This document shows, in pieces, positions 5,178 through 5,779 of a DNA stretch of 5,779 nt (the stretch's first letter is position 1; every line of letters begins with the position of its first letter). This DNA comes from an uncultured bacterium (GTDB lineage: Bacteria > Actinomycetota > Coriobacteriia > Coriobacteriales > Coriobacteriaceae), in the NCBI GenBank assembly GCA_905215225.1, contig CAJMPM010000105.1, forward strand, positions 1 to 5,779, in the 5' to 3' direction. The notes beneath the pieces are model-generated. The model was not told the DNA's origin, made no database searches, and saw nothing but the letters and a program-made list of their open reading frames with translations. The position numbers and the translations under genes were made by a program.

Positions 5178-5779
5178 ATGTCCAAGCCGCGTCGTCGTAA
5201 GCAGAAAAAGCAGGTTAAGCCCGAGCTCAAGCTCAGGCAGTTTGCCGCTACCGAGCTTTCCGACCGGCTTGCCGCCCTTCCCTGCGCCGCCGACCTGCCG
5301 CGCTTTATAGTCGACACGGTTGCCGGCGCCTATACGCCTGCCGATGCCGAGCTCATGATCGAGGGCTTTGGCGCCGCAGCCACGCGCCCGGTCACGCTGC
5401 GCGCCAACACGCTCAAGGCGACCGCCGAGGACATCGCCGCGGCACTCGACGCCGCCGGGATCGCCCACCAAACCGTTGCCTGGTACCCGGACGCTTTCAT
5501 CCTGCCCGACGCCCAGGTTTCCGACCTGTGGGACCTCGACAGCTACCGCGACGGCAAAATCTATCTGCAGAGCCTGTCGTCCATGATGCCGCCGTTGGTC
5601 CTGGGCGCTCAGGCCGGCGAGGACATCCTGGACATGTGCGCAGCCCCCGGTGGCAAGACGACGCAGATCGCCGCCCTCACCCAGGGCCAGGCACACCTCA
5701 CGGCCTGCGAGATGAGCATTCCCCGCGCCGAGAAGCGCGAAGCCAACCTCCACCGCCAAGGCGCAAAAAACGTGCCCGT
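5178..5779 (+). CDS. RsmB/NOP-family RNA cytosine-5 methyltransferase (3' end cut off)
   Basis: The frame is open from ATG at 5178 to the window edge, giving 200 residues of a longer protein. The N-terminus is very basic (RRRKQKKQ near residues 5-12), as suits an RNA-binding protein. Conserved family blocks follow: LRANTLK (74-80), GKIYLQSLSSMMPP (126-139) and the S-adenosylmethionine motif I DMCAAPGGKTTQIA (152-165), then CEMS at 177-180, where the acidic Glu178 typically contacts the SAM ribose. This places it in the RsmB/RsmF/NOL1-NOP2-Sun family, which makes 5-methylcytosine in rRNA or tRNA in the cytosol. The two catalytic cysteine motifs lie beyond the edge, so activity and the exact subfamily (RsmB-like or RsmF-like) cannot be judged. 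The absence of a preceding NusB-like domain in the first 70 residues favours an RsmF-like protein. It is probably co-transcribed with metG. Confidence 0.9.
   Translation, partial: MSKPRRRKQKKQVKPELKLRQFAATELSDRLAALPCAADLPRFIVDTVAGAYTPADAELMIEGFGAAATRPVTLRANTLKATAEDIAAALDAAGIAHQTVAWYPDAFILPDAQVSDLWDLDSYRDGKIYLQSLSSMMPPLVLGAQAGEDILDMCAAPGGKTTQIAALTQGQAHLTACEMSIPRAEKREANLHRQGAKNVP

Noticed and set aside
5151..5759. 202-residue minus-strand ORF at the right edge
   Set aside because: The plus strand encodes RsmB/NOP-family motifs with a good ribosome binding site; this is its antisense shadow.

Overview
The window looks like chromosomal DNA from a high-GC actinobacterium of the class Coriobacteriia, most like Collinsella. 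This is inferred from GC-rich third codon positions, AAGGAG/GGAGG ribosome binding sites, gene content and the style of the intergenic repeats; no marker gene fixes the genus.

Layout. Positions 1-72 look like the outer end of an IS3-like insertion sequence that continues off the left edge, with the first eight codons of a probable transposase on the minus strand. Positions 73-400 hold no convincing gene. They carry a composite non-coding region: two 18-base direct repeats (177-221), an imperfect inverted repeat of about 99 bases (262-360), and a perfect 13-bp hairpin (373-401) that touches the queA stop codon.

Positions 2835 down to 401 are three minus-strand genes that probably form one operon: a small membrane zincin-like protein of the DUF3267 type, queH and queA. 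QueA and QueH catalyse the last two steps of queuosine synthesis on tRNA. QueA adds an epoxycyclopentanediol moiety to preQ1 already in tRNA, giving epoxyqueuosine, and QueH reduces that to queuosine. The zincin gene ends inside the queH ribosome binding site, which suggests coupled translation; its link to queuosine is unknown.

The 132-base gap at 2836-2967 separates this operon from a divergent plus-strand pair. The first is a long, atypical class I methionyl-tRNA synthetase (716 aa) with an altered KMSKS loop and a Cys3His zinc knuckle. The second is the start of an RsmB/NOP-family RNA cytosine-5 methyltransferase that runs off the right edge. Four of the five genes entirely or mostly visible therefore act on tRNA or rRNA. 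I see no tRNA, rRNA, CRISPR array or riboswitch. Nothing here amounts to a clearly new system; the most unusual items are the structured repeat region downstream of queA and the divergent synthetase.
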